From Leptolyngbya sp. FACHB-8 (GTDB lineage Bacteria > Cyanobacteriota > Cyanobacteriia > Elainellales > Elainellaceae), in assembly GCF_014695575.1 (NCBI RefSeq), contig NZ_JACJOO010000075.1, positions 1 to 64,000 on the forward strand: DNA of 64,000 bases, read 5' to 3'. Numbering within the stretch: the stretch's first letter is position 1; the number at the start of each line of letters is the position of its first letter. The position numbers and the translations under genes were made by a program. The notes below the pieces were generated by a model. The model did not search any database. It was given only the letters and a program-made list of their open reading frames with translations, and was not told where the DNA came from. Of the stretch, positions 9,711 through 18,010 are shown piece by piece.

Positions 9711-9769
9711 GTGTAGTGAGTTGTTATGGAAGGGGCGCTCAGTGCTCCTTCCATAACAACCCACTACAC
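9711..9769. repeat. 23-bp hairpin, related to 27270-27327
   Basis: The arms 9711-9733 and 9747-9769 differ at one position; the apex is GGCGCTCAGTGCT. The preceding TGTTCTGGACGTGTAGT recurs before the hairpin at 27270, so the two belong to one small family. Confidence 0.7.
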
Positions 9770-10033
9770 ACCACACCCAAAACATCACTGCCAGCCGACA
9801 ACTCGACCAATTGGTTTGCTAACAGCAGATTTCATCCGGATGAGTAGCATAGCGCTCGTCATATACCCTATGTCCCGCTCGCTTTTACAGAAGCGGCCCA
9901 TGTTCACGTGCTGCAAGTGTAAGTATGAACGGCAAAGCCAGGCCTCAAGGCGTTTTTCAAGCTCTAAACCGAATCAATCCTAAGCCATGGAAGCCCTCTG
10001 GGTTTTACTACAACAAGACCATAGTCCTCTCGA

Positions 10034-10405
10034 TTATGGCTGTTGTTCGCACAAGCCAGCAGGGTACTCTAGGGCAGACTGACTTTGAAACTTTTTCACT
10101 AAATATTCCCTAAGGTTCTTGTCAAGTTCGGTGATAGTCTTGCTCCCGTAGGATGTTATGGTTAGAGGCGGCTCATTCTTAAGAAACATGTCGAAATAAG
10201 TTTCTTTTGCCTTGAGCATAGCCCACATTGTACTGGGGTTTTCCCTCCCCATTTGGGATGGGCGATCGCCCATGCGTAGGGCTTCTGCAAAGTCTACAGA
10301 CAGCTTAGCAGAAGCCAAATCTACAGAATCAGGTCGCTGTCTTTCGATTCTTGTAGTTTGCTCCTTACCGTGTTCGTTGCCTCCCCATGCTGACTTTACT
10401 GTCAT
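10034..10405 (-). CDS. Doubtful hypothetical frame, 123 residues
   Basis: An open frame that overlaps the start of the DUF3370-type gene on the other strand by 19 bases. The C-terminal half (around WAMLKAKETYFDMFLKNE) looks protein-like. The N-terminal half runs through a HIP1 site and short inverted repeats (GCTTCTGC / GCAGAAGC), as often seen in non-coding cyanobacterial DNA. No family recognised. It may be a remnant or chance. Confidence 0.25.
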   Translation of the reverse strand: MTVKSAWGGNEHGKEQTTRIERQRPDSVDLASAKLSVDFAEALRMGDRPSQMGRENPSTMWAMLKAKETYFDMFLKNEPPLTITSYGSKTITELDKNLREYLVKKFQSQSALEYPAGLCEQQP

Positions 10406-12006
10406 TCTTGCTTCCGGTCTCTATTCCCACACCACCGCCACTCCTGGCCCAGAGTACTCCCCATCAGTACGTCTACGAGCCCCAGGAAGTGCGCCCTTTA
10501 CCGGGGCAATTGGACGAAGTCCCTGTGTTCAACAGCAACAGCCCCGAAGTTGTGCAGCAAGAAGGCATCTTGCTGTCCACCTTTCCCCCCGATGGAATGC
10601 GGGTTCCCTCCGCCCATCTCGACTATGCATTTGAAGGGCGTTTTGATCTTTTCATCCACCATATTGCTAAGGGGCAGACCCCCGAAGACGTTCGTACCCT
10701 ATTTTTAGGGGTTCTGGTTCATAACCCTTCCGACGAGACGGTGACCGTAGAGGTATCCCAGGCCGTCAGTTATCTGAGCCAGGAAGCGCCCTTTTACGAC
10801 TTGCCCTCCTACGTGGCAGACACCACCGGACGCGCTTTTGCAGGCCCAGGTAGCCGCACCACCACGGATATTCTGCGAGGGGTTGACCAAGGCTTTTTGC
10901 CTGATCGCTTCCGCTTGCCACCGGGTAGCACCCAGCTCCTCTTCAGTGCTCCCATTCCCCTGCGCAGCCTTCAAGAATTCCAACAGGGTATGCCATTGCC
11001 GCTGTTTGTCGATCCGGCTACTGAGGCTGGGCTCGATGCAGCAGAAGCCACCTCCGATAATCCCCTGGCTCCAACGCGTCCCGTCCGACCTCGCGGCCGA
11101 GATATCCCGATCAACGGTCGTACAGCCCTGGTCTATTTAGACAGCAACGGCCCTATCAATGTCGCAAGTTTAGGGATGTTTAGCCGAGTCCTTCCGGATG
11201 GCCGAGAGATCCCGCCCAGTACAGAGGATTGGATTCGTCTGTTACAACAGGGCGATCTGGCAGGACCGCGCGATGTTCCTCCTACCCCGCCGAACCAGCG
11301 GACCTCCTCTCGTCGCTTCTACTACGGTCGCGTTGCTGGCGTTGCCCAGGGTTCGCTCTGGAGCACTCGCCTGACTGATGACTCTGACTCTGAGCATCTC
11401 TCTATTCCCGAGGCAGGGCAATCTATTTCCTACGCCATCAGCACAGTTGACCGTAACACTCTGGGAACTGGGCAAATTCAAAGTGCTCCCATCCTGGCAC
11501 GGTACCCCGATACGGCTTACCGTGCCCATGGTAACTATGGCATTCATTACCAGATCGAAATGCCCCTGCGGAACAATACCGATCGCACTCAGCAGGTGGC
11601 TGTCCTTTTCCAGACTCCTTTGAAAGATGAAACTCTTCAGGGAAGAGGGCTGCGGTTTATGCGCCCGCCGCTGGATCGGGTCTTCTATCGGGGTACGCTG
11701 CGGATTCGCTATACCAACGATTGGGGAGCCGAGCAAACTCGCTATGTCCATGTCGTCCAGCGTCGGGGGCAGGAAGGTGAACCTCTCGTAACCTTATCCC
11801 TAAGACCTGGGGAAGAACGAGATGTGGAAGTGGAATTTCTTTACCCTCCCGATGCCACTCCGCCCCAAGCGCTTACCATTGAGACTCTGGCCCCAACGAT
11901 CATTCCGCGCCCCAACCCCGACGAGGGATACCCAACCCTCAGTAATCAGCCAGGGACACCCACTTCGCTGGAGCCTCACCCAACGGGAAATAGACCTCGC
12001 CAATAG
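10387..12006 (+). CDS. DUF3370-type exported protein of unknown function
   Basis: A 539-residue protein with a short N-terminal signal (hydrophobic MLTLLSFLLPVSIP, then LLAQS as a likely cleavage region). The mature protein starts near YVYEPQEVRPLPGQLDEVPV and contains NSNSPEVVQQEGILLSTFPP, which I recognise as the start of the cyanobacterial DUF3370 family. The rest is beta-rich with a proline-rich tail, and is probably periplasmic or outer-membrane associated. No catalytic motif was seen. The spacer before it offers no clear promoter. Family assignment is from memory of the conserved N-terminal block. Confidence 0.8.
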   Translation: MLTLLSFLLPVSIPTPPPLLAQSTPHQYVYEPQEVRPLPGQLDEVPVFNSNSPEVVQQEGILLSTFPPDGMRVPSAHLDYAFEGRFDLFIHHIAKGQTPEDVRTLFLGVLVHNPSDETVTVEVSQAVSYLSQEAPFYDLPSYVADTTGRAFAGPGSRTTTDILRGVDQGFLPDRFRLPPGSTQLLFSAPIPLRSLQEFQQGMPLPLFVDPATEAGLDAAEATSDNPLAPTRPVRPRGRDIPINGRTALVYLDSNGPINVASLGMFSRVLPDGREIPPSTEDWIRLLQQGDLAGPRDVPPTPPNQRTSSRRFYYGRVAGVAQGSLWSTRLTDDSDSEHLSIPEAGQSISYAISTVDRNTLGTGQIQSAPILARYPDTAYRAHGNYGIHYQIEMPLRNNTDRTQQVAVLFQTPLKDETLQGRGLRFMRPPLDRVFYRGTLRIRYTNDWGAEQTRYVHVVQRRGQEGEPLVTLSLRPGEERDVEVEFLYPPDATPPQALTIETLAPTIIPRPNPDEGYPTLSNQPGTPTSLEPHPTGNRPRQ

Positions 12007-12049
12007 GGGAAGGGCGATCGTGTCAAACTGAAGCCTTCACGGAAGCTTT

Positions 12050-12203
12050 CTTGTGAGTGCCAATTATTGCTCACAAGGCTTCTGATAAAAGGAGAGAGGT
12101 GAGGCTTCGTCCCACCTCTCTCCTTTTAGAGCGCTACGCGCCTAGAACCAGGCAGTATGCTTTTGAAAAGCTGCGCTCAGCGCAGCTTTTCAAAAGCATA
12201 CTG
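12050..12203. repeat. Cluster of three hairpins after the DUF3370-type gene
   Basis: CTTGTGAG/CTCACAAG pairs at 12050-12077. A 16-bp perfect stem follows (12086-12101 with 12113-12128, apex GCTTCG). Last comes a 24-bp perfect stem (12153-12176 with 12180-12203, loop TCA). The first or second may end the upstream transcript; the third is flanked by TAGAAC / GTTCTA, suggesting an element boundary. Confidence 0.7.
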
Positions 12204-12440
12204 TTCTAATCAGATTGGGTAAGGCTATAAAAAAAGATATTTGGCGATCGCGACACGCGCAAATTGCCAGACTGGACGTTCTGTTTTTTTTAGGCTTTAG
12301 TTTTTATACAGTGGTCTGGCCACGAGTTAAGTACAAAGACGGGGTTTTAGCGTAACGTATTCCACGTCGAATGTTTTCACATTGCATAACTCTATACAGA
12401 ACGGCGTCTTGCAACCTTGATTCCAAAAGCGGGTTTAGTG

Positions 12441-13361
12441 ATGATTCGTCATTTTTTTCATTCAGCCTGGAAGCGGAGGGTAACCCGCTTCAGGTTGAGA
12501 TATTTAGTGTTGGGGTTTTGGGCTACCGCCATGGTGGCTCTGGGGTCTTGCCATAGCTTAGTCTCCAGTAGCCAAGCTACCCCCGCTTCCAGCCTCTACT
12601 TCATCGGGAACAGCCTTACAGACGAAGTGCTGTACAAGGGCTTTGATGACATGGTGGAAAGTCAGGGACGCCCCCTGGAATGGGGCCGTCACATGATTCC
12701 GGGCGCCCCATTGGAATGGATTTTTGAACACCCCAATGATGGGTTTCGAGAAGAACCCTACGGTACCTATCCCCAGGCCTTTGCCAACTACACCTGGGAC
12801 TATGTAACGCTGCAACCGACCAATCGCCTTCTAAATGATGATTTGACAACGATCGCCCAGTTCCTTGATCTCCTGAAGGAGCGCAGCCCAGAGGCCCAAG
12901 TCTTCATCTATGCGCAATGGCCCGGCAATGACGGTCAGGATTGGGACACGCAATGGCTACACGAGTACACTGATCGCTGGGATGGCACACAACGTACCCG
13001 TGATTATTACGAAACTCTGACCCAGACGTTGAATGAGCAGCATCCTAACTTTTCCCCATTTCGCCTCATTCCAGTAGGCCATGTCATGTATGCGCTCAAT
13101 CAGAAGATGAAAGCTGGAGAGATACCAGGCTTTACCAAAATTACCGATGTTTACATCGATAGGGGCCATCTAAACAGTGTTGGTTCCTATATTGTGGCAA
13201 CGACATTCTACGCCACAATTTTCCAATCCAGCCCCATTGGGCTTCCGGTACCACCTCCGTATCAAGAAGATCAGCCGATTTCCGATGAATTGGCTGCTGT
13301 CATCCAGAACACGGTTTGGGATGTGGTAACTACAACGCCCTTGTCTGGCGTCACGCCCTAA
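12441..13361 (+). CDS. SGNH-hydrolase-like lipoprotein
   Basis: A 306-residue protein with a basic N terminus, a hydrophobic stretch (YLVLGFWATAMVAL) and a lipobox ending GSC, so it is probably a lipoprotein. The mature part opens with LYFIGNSLTDEV, where GNSLT replaces the GDS nucleophile block of SGNH hydrolases, and ends with DRGHLNSVGSY, matching the catalytic Asp-x-x-His block. It is therefore probably an extracytoplasmic esterase-like enzyme; substrate unknown. The start is ATG 12441; GTG 12438 and an upstream TTG (12417) are also possible. It converges with the esterase/SBP gene. Confidence 0.75.
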   Translation: MIRHFFHSAWKRRVTRFRLRYLVLGFWATAMVALGSCHSLVSSSQATPASSLYFIGNSLTDEVLYKGFDDMVESQGRPLEWGRHMIPGAPLEWIFEHPNDGFREEPYGTYPQAFANYTWDYVTLQPTNRLLNDDLTTIAQFLDLLKERSPEAQVFIYAQWPGNDGQDWDTQWLHEYTDRWDGTQRTRDYYETLTQTLNEQHPNFSPFRLIPVGHVMYALNQKMKAGEIPGFTKITDVYIDRGHLNSVGSYIVATTFYATIFQSSPIGLPVPPPYQEDQPISDELAAVIQNTVWDVVTTTPLSGVTP

Positions 13362-13368
13362 TTTTTCC

Positions 13369-13407
13369 GTTGCTGAATGAAGCTATGAAATAGCTCCATT
13401 CAGCAAC
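13369..13407. terminator. Hairpin between convergent genes
   Basis: GTTGCTGAATG and CATTCAGCAAC flank AGCTA/TAGCT, giving a stem of about 16 bp. It lies 7 bases after the SGNH gene stop and 23 bases before the stop of the gene converging from the right, so it could serve both. There is no long T-run. Confidence 0.6.
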
Positions 13408-13430
13408 ACCTATTGGCGATCGCCACAACA

Positions 13431-15956
13431 TCACTGTGCACAAAAATCCAAGTTGAGCAGGATGTACGAATAGAGTTCTGGACTGAACAGTCGCTCCGTG
13501 CGCCGGCGAAAGTCAGAACTGGCAATAAAGTTATTAACCGTTGTTTCCCAACGGCGATCGCCCTCAGGCAACACCAGACCATAGGGCTCACAACTCAGCG
13601 GTGCATCAGGGATCAGGCGGTAGGAATTGGGGGGAAGATCCTGAGCGATCGCCTCCCCCAGCAACAAAATTCCATCTCCTGCAAAGGCATCGACCTGCCC
13701 CTGAAGCATCGCCCGTACACCCTGTTCCTGAGCAAGCGGCCCCTGAAAATCCACAGCACTTGCAGCAGGATAGCGCTGCTCAAGAAAACGTTCCGTGGCC
13801 GTTTCATCTTTGACTCCCAACCGTGTGCCTTCGAGGGCACCGTAGGGATTAATGGGCGTTTGATCACTTTCCCGCACGAGGAAGTGGGTTCCTGTAATGA
13901 AAAAAGGACTGGAAAACGTCACCCCTTCCGATGCGAGACGTATGCTGTTGGGGCCACATTCCACCATCGCTGCACCGTTAAGAACGGCCTGAAACCCGTC
14001 GCTTACGGTTGGTTGGGCCACCACTTCCATACGAATGGGCACCTCTAACTGCTGCGTCAGGTGAGCAGCCAACCCCTCCATCAAATCTACACAGTAGCCT
14101 TGCAGTTGGCCCTGGTCATCAGTAAAACCAAACGGTAAGGCATTGGTACGAATAGCTACTCGCAACACTCCCTCCGCAGCAATCACATCCAGCACCGAGG
14201 AAGCATTGGCAGCTAAAGGTTCTTGCACCAACGGCGGCACAATCGGAATAGGTGGATTAGCTCCATAGGCTGTCTGCAAATCCTCGGGGGTGAGCGATCG
14301 CACCAACGCCAGATCCAATTCCCCAGCCCTGATAAACTGAGCATAGTCTGGGGTGAGATAGGAATCATACTCAGCCTGGTTTTGGAGATACCGCTGCATA
14401 AACGCCAGGGAAAGCTCCCGAATATACTCCCGACCCTGCTGTGGATCTGGGCCTGCCAAAGCCGCAGCGAGAGGGCCTGCATTAGCCAGCTCAGTATTGT
14501 CAGCGGAGGAATGACCACTGGGAATCATCAGCGCCAGGTATTTGTCCTCGTTGGTCATCCACAGAAACGGGTGGATTTGCTCCTGAACGACGGAGGCCAC
14601 AAAGTCATTACTTCCTCCAATCATGAGAGTAGGAACTTCGATCTGGCTCATACTCTCAGGCCCCAGCACTACACTGATCGTGGGACTGATGGCGATCGCC
14701 GCTCGCACTCGATTATCCTGCAAGGGATACGCAAAATTTGGCAATCGTGTCGCAATGCATTGCAGGGTTGGAGCAGCATTGAGGGTAAACGGAGGCGGAT
14801 TACACTGGGCCTGAATACGGTCAATGTTGAGGGGGGCTCCGGCCAGCGCCAGCGCCGTATATCCACCAAACGAGTGGCCAATCACGCCAACCTGGTTGGT
14901 ATCAATGCGCCCCTCCAGAGAACCACCGGGCTGAGCCATTTGTTCCAGTACATCCAGGATGTAACGAATATCCAAAGGGCGATCGATAAATTCTACCGGG
15001 TTAATATCTGTGCCCAGCACGCCCGATATCAGAGCATCGCGGAGGCTCTCATCACTGCCAATATGTTGGGGGAGTACCGTCGCAAAGCCGTAAGAAGCCA
15101 GGTGCTCTCCCAGATAATCAAACGCTTCGGGGGTAGAACCCAGACCATGGGAGATGACAACCACGGGTGCCGGATGATCCAATCCTTCTGGGATGTGCAG
15201 GTTGACACGGAAACTACGGGCAATGGGCTGACCTTCTGCTGTCTGGCGATCGCGATGCAACTCCAACCGGATGTCTCTTGTGCGATATGGCCCTAACTCG
15301 CTTAAATCTGGAAGCTGGCTGAAGTCGATGGGTGGTTGATTCGTCGTCTCGTCCATTTCGGCCTGAACAGCTCGAACGGCCGCATCTCGATAATCTACCA
15401 GGGTCAAGAACTCGTCCCGCAATGCCAGAAGCTGACGGCCATCAATTCGAATGGCACGGCTGGGATATTGCTCAATCAAGTTCACAACGGCAAACCCCTC
15501 AGGCTCGTTCGCAGCAAGAGTTAGGGCGGCTCGAAGGGCAGTAAACCCGTTAGTACGGGCATCCGTCTGGATAACTTGGCCTAAATTTTGCAACACCCCT
15601 TCTCCCATCAGGGAATAGGTCAGTTGCGAAACCACTACGGGATCCAATTCAAAGCGCTGCTGCAGAATGCGGCGAAAAGCAGCCAGGGTTTGATCATCTA
15701 AGAAGCGAGCATAAAAACGTAAATCTCCTTCCAATTTCCCCGTCTCTTCAAATATCTCCAGGGATTCTCGCGAGAGGGAAAATTCCAACTGTCTATAGGT
15801 AACAATCACTTCTTCGGCCGCGATCGCCCGCTGTGGCTTCAATCCTGAACCCAATCCCAAAGCCATAGCGCATCCTAGCAAAGCCCATCGCCCTAACCTC
15901 CGAACCCCAGGCTTTCGAGATAACCTAGCATGGCCAGGGCTTACACAATTTTGCAT
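13431..15956 (-). CDS. Fusion of a DUF1400/alpha-beta hydrolase with a family 3 solute-binding domain
   Basis: An 841-residue exported protein (from ATG 15956). A signal peptide (RRLGRWALLGCAMALGLG, cut near RAIA-AEE) leads to a region like the cyanobacterial DUF1400 domain (VTYRQLEFSLSRESLEIFEE). An alpha/beta hydrolase follows, with APVVVISHGLGSTPEAFDYL, nucleophile Ser in GVIGHSFGGYTAL and a late His in MIPSGHSS. From ~residue 590 comes a complete SBP_bac_3 domain (EGVLRVAIRTNALPFGFTDD, GYCVDLMEGLAAHL, FSSPFFITGTHFLVRES). This joining of an esterase to a polar-amino-acid-type binding protein is unusual. It follows the pot genes but has no permease of the amino-acid type beside it. The frame stays open to 16082; the start is uncertain because a repeat element covers it. 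Confidence 0.85.
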   Translation of the reverse strand: MQNCVSPGHARLSRKPGVRRLGRWALLGCAMALGLGSGLKPQRAIAAEEVIVTYRQLEFSLSRESLEIFEETGKLEGDLRFYARFLDDQTLAAFRRILQQRFELDPVVVSQLTYSLMGEGVLQNLGQVIQTDARTNGFTALRAALTLAANEPEGFAVVNLIEQYPSRAIRIDGRQLLALRDEFLTLVDYRDAAVRAVQAEMDETTNQPPIDFSQLPDLSELGPYRTRDIRLELHRDRQTAEGQPIARSFRVNLHIPEGLDHPAPVVVISHGLGSTPEAFDYLGEHLASYGFATVLPQHIGSDESLRDALISGVLGTDINPVEFIDRPLDIRYILDVLEQMAQPGGSLEGRIDTNQVGVIGHSFGGYTALALAGAPLNIDRIQAQCNPPPFTLNAAPTLQCIATRLPNFAYPLQDNRVRAAIAISPTISVVLGPESMSQIEVPTLMIGGSNDFVASVVQEQIHPFLWMTNEDKYLALMIPSGHSSADNTELANAGPLAAALAGPDPQQGREYIRELSLAFMQRYLQNQAEYDSYLTPDYAQFIRAGELDLALVRSLTPEDLQTAYGANPPIPIVPPLVQEPLAANASSVLDVIAAEGVLRVAIRTNALPFGFTDDQGQLQGYCVDLMEGLAAHLTQQLEVPIRMEVVAQPTVSDGFQAVLNGAAMVECGPNSIRLASEGVTFSSPFFITGTHFLVRESDQTPINPYGALEGTRLGVKDETATERFLEQRYPAASAVDFQGPLAQEQGVRAMLQGQVDAFAGDGILLLGEAIAQDLPPNSYRLIPDAPLSCEPYGLVLPEGDRRWETTVNNFIASSDFRRRTERLFSPELYSYILLNLDFCAQ

Positions 15957-16018
15957 GGGCCAGGTAAAACCCAGCCCATGCAAAATTGCACGAAATATGT
16001 TGGACTTGCTAAAGCCCT
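15936..16018. mobile_element. Family C-like element overlapping the start of the fusion gene
   Basis: The ends are AGGGCTTACACA and GGACTTGCTAAAGCCCT. A 15-bp perfect stem (15946-15960 with 15974-15988, CAATTTTGCATGGGC) fills the left part and the GGACTTGC segment sits at right, as in the 6615 copy. No clear target duplication. On the minus strand it carries the ATG at 15956 and the first seven codons of the fusion gene. Confidence 0.65.
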
Positions 16019-16171
16019 GCTCGTATCTCATGGGCGATCGCTCTGCTTCACAGGAACCTATCACCCGGCAATTCTGGCACAAATTCCGTGATACCAGATG
16101 TAACTAACGTTAGATGCATCCGTTAGAGCTTCTATTTTTTCAATTTGAAGACGTATCTCATGTTCTGCTCT

Positions 16172-16190
16172 CTAGTACGCTGAGGCCTAG
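16172..16190. repeat. Solo end of family E at the potC stop codon
   Basis: CTAGTACGCTGAGGC is identical to the left end of the two full family E elements (40199 and 49220), but here it is followed at once by CTAG and no element. The second CTAG contains the potC stop codon. It may be a deletion or excision remnant. Confidence 0.5.
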
Positions 16191-16996
16191 CCATTCAGAC
16201 GGCGGCGATCGCCTTGAAAGCGAATAAACTCAGCCGCAAAGGCTAACAACCCTGACCCTAGAATCAGCACGACGCTGAGGGCATTAATATCCGGTTTCAC
16301 TCCCGTTCGAACGCGGCTAAAAATTTCCATCGGTAGGGTTGTTACACCACCCCCTGCCGTAAAGCTAGAAATCAGCAGGTCATCCATGCTCAGCACAAAG
16401 GACAGTAGACACCCAGAAATAATTGCCGGCATAATCTCCGGCAGCAGCACTTTGATAAATGCCTGGACTGGCGTTGCGCCCAAATCCAGTGCGGCCTCTT
16501 GCAGAAATGGATTGAGCCCCGCTAAGCGCGTAGAAACGACCACCGCGATATAAGCAATACAGAAGACCACATGGGCAGCCACCACCGTCCAAAGGCTCAA
16601 GGGAATGGCCATCGATGCCAGAAATACAAGGGTTGCTACGGCGATCGCAATATCTGGAATAATCAACGGCAAATATGCCATCCCTTGATACAGCCCTTTG
16701 CCAGGGAACATATAACGCGCCAACCCCACGGCCATTAGCGTCCCCAACACCGCAGACACCGCCACCGCAAAGAATGCAACTGACAAGCTATCTTGCAGCG
16801 CCGACAGGATGCGGGTATCACTAAACATTTTCTGATACCACTTCAGGGAAAACCCCTGCCAGTTAGACGAAAACGGCGATGCGTTAAAGCTAAAGAAAGC
16901 TAGCACCAGCACAGGCAGGTACATGAAGGCAAACATGAGCAGCGTTAACACCATCTGCCAGTGCAGCCGAAAGCGAGGGGAGAGGCCATTCGTCAT
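16187..16996 (-). CDS. potC: Polyamine ABC transporter permease PotC
   Basis: A 269-residue inner-membrane permease with about six membrane segments and the coupling motif EAALDLGATPVQAFIKVLLPEIMP (EAA loop) that contacts the ATPase. Length and sequence fit the PotC/YdcV group of spermidine/putrescine transporters. It is the last pot gene, 80 bases after potB. The substrate is presumed to be spermidine or putrescine from the family and not shown by the sequence. Confidence 0.9.
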   Translation of the reverse strand: MTNGLSPRFRLHWQMVLTLLMFAFMYLPVLVLAFFSFNASPFSSNWQGFSLKWYQKMFSDTRILSALQDSLSVAFFAVAVSAVLGTLMAVGLARYMFPGKGLYQGMAYLPLIIPDIAIAVATLVFLASMAIPLSLWTVVAAHVVFCIAYIAVVVSTRLAGLNPFLQEAALDLGATPVQAFIKVLLPEIMPAIISGCLLSFVLSMDDLLISSFTAGGGVTTLPMEIFSRVRTGVKPDINALSVVLILGSGLLAFAAEFIRFQGDRRRLNG

Positions 16997-17076
16997 AGGA
17001 TGCGGTGCGGGTTGAATAAAAGCGCTTACAAGGTCTTTTGAGGGTTGGAAATTGACCCTCGAATACTAACAAGGGA

Positions 17077-17988
17077 CTAGAAGGTTTCGGCTTTGCGATC
17101 GCCGTATTTCAACAGGAGGGCGATCGCTGCACTCACAGCCAAAATCAGCAGCATACTCAGCGCTGAGCCAAAGCCCCAGTTACGGGTTGCTCCTAAAAAC
17201 TGGTTGAAGATCAGCCGGGCCATCGTCATGCTAGACGCCCCACCCAATAATTCCGGCACCACAAAATCGCCCAAGCTGGTAATAAATACCAATAGGCACC
17301 CCGCCGCAATCCCCGGCAACGATTGGGGTACGGTAACCTTGCTAAAAACTTGAGGAGGTGTAGCCCCCAAATCCGAAGCCGCCTCCAGCAGCCGCTTATC
17401 TAGCTTCTCCAAAGAAGCATATAGAATCAGCACCATGTAGGGCAGGTAGTTATAGGCCAATCCCAAAACAACCGAGAACTGGGTATTCAAAATTTCCACA
17501 GGGGGAATACCAACCACTCCTAGCACTGAATTCAGCACTCCTGTGGGTCGCAAGATCGTGATCCAGGCGTAGGAACGCAGCAGCGACGAAGTCCACAGGG
17601 GCAGCACAAAGGCAACCACCAGTAGATTTTGCCAGCGCTTAGGAGCCATCAGCGCGATCCAGTACGCCACAGGAAAACCTAGCAGCAGACAGACAATCGT
17701 ACTAATGACCGCAAAGAGAACCGAGCGGAAAATAACCAGCAGGTAAACCGACTCAAAAATCTTCAGGTAATTACCCAACCCGTAGGGGGGTGCAGCCTGC
17801 CCCAGCTTAAAGTCTGGTAACAGACTCAACTCCACAATCATCAAGGTAGGAATGACCAACAACAGAAACAGCCATACCCCTGCTGGAAGCAACAAAATAA
17901 GCGGCTCAACCAATCGGGCAAACCGCTGTCGTACCGTACTTAGAAGAGAGCCAGATTTGGGAGGAGAGGCAGGGGTGCTGGATGCCAT
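17077..17988 (-). CDS. potB: Polyamine ABC transporter permease PotB
   Basis: A 303-residue permease with a hydrophilic N terminus, six predicted membrane segments and the EAA loop (EAASDLGATPPQVFSKVTVPQSLP). It forms the membrane pore with PotC. The longest frame starts at 18084 inside potD. I prefer the ATG at 17988, 22 bases after the potD stop, because it removes the overlap and gives a typical length. Confidence 0.9.
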   Translation of the reverse strand: MASSTPASPPKSGSLLSTVRQRFARLVEPLILLLPAGVWLFLLLVIPTLMIVELSLLPDFKLGQAAPPYGLGNYLKIFESVYLLVIFRSVLFAVISTIVCLLLGFPVAYWIALMAPKRWQNLLVVAFVLPLWTSSLLRSYAWITILRPTGVLNSVLGVVGIPPVEILNTQFSVVLGLAYNYLPYMVLILYASLEKLDKRLLEAASDLGATPPQVFSKVTVPQSLPGIAAGCLLVFITSLGDFVVPELLGGASSMTMARLIFNQFLGATRNWGFGSALSMLLILAVSAAIALLLKYGDRKAETF

Positions 17989-18010
17989 CGAGGTGAATCC
18001 GAAGTAGGGA

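Larger units (their letters stand above)
9494..10386. other. Intergenic region, hairpin-rich
   Basis: After the terminators the spacer holds a large hairpin (9711-9769) and then ~600 bp with only weak open frames (see 10034-10405). A frame at 9726-9983 starts inside the hairpin and has no family character, so I treat it as non-coding. Confidence 0.5.

Noticed and set aside
9726-9983. Open frame of 85 residues after the S8 protease
   Set aside because: It starts in the left arm of a 23-bp hairpin, has no ribosome binding site and no protein-like conservation pattern.
13413-14048. 211-residue frame antisense to the fusion gene
   Set aside because: It opposes the solute-binding domain, which has well-supported motifs; no family character in the antisense frame.
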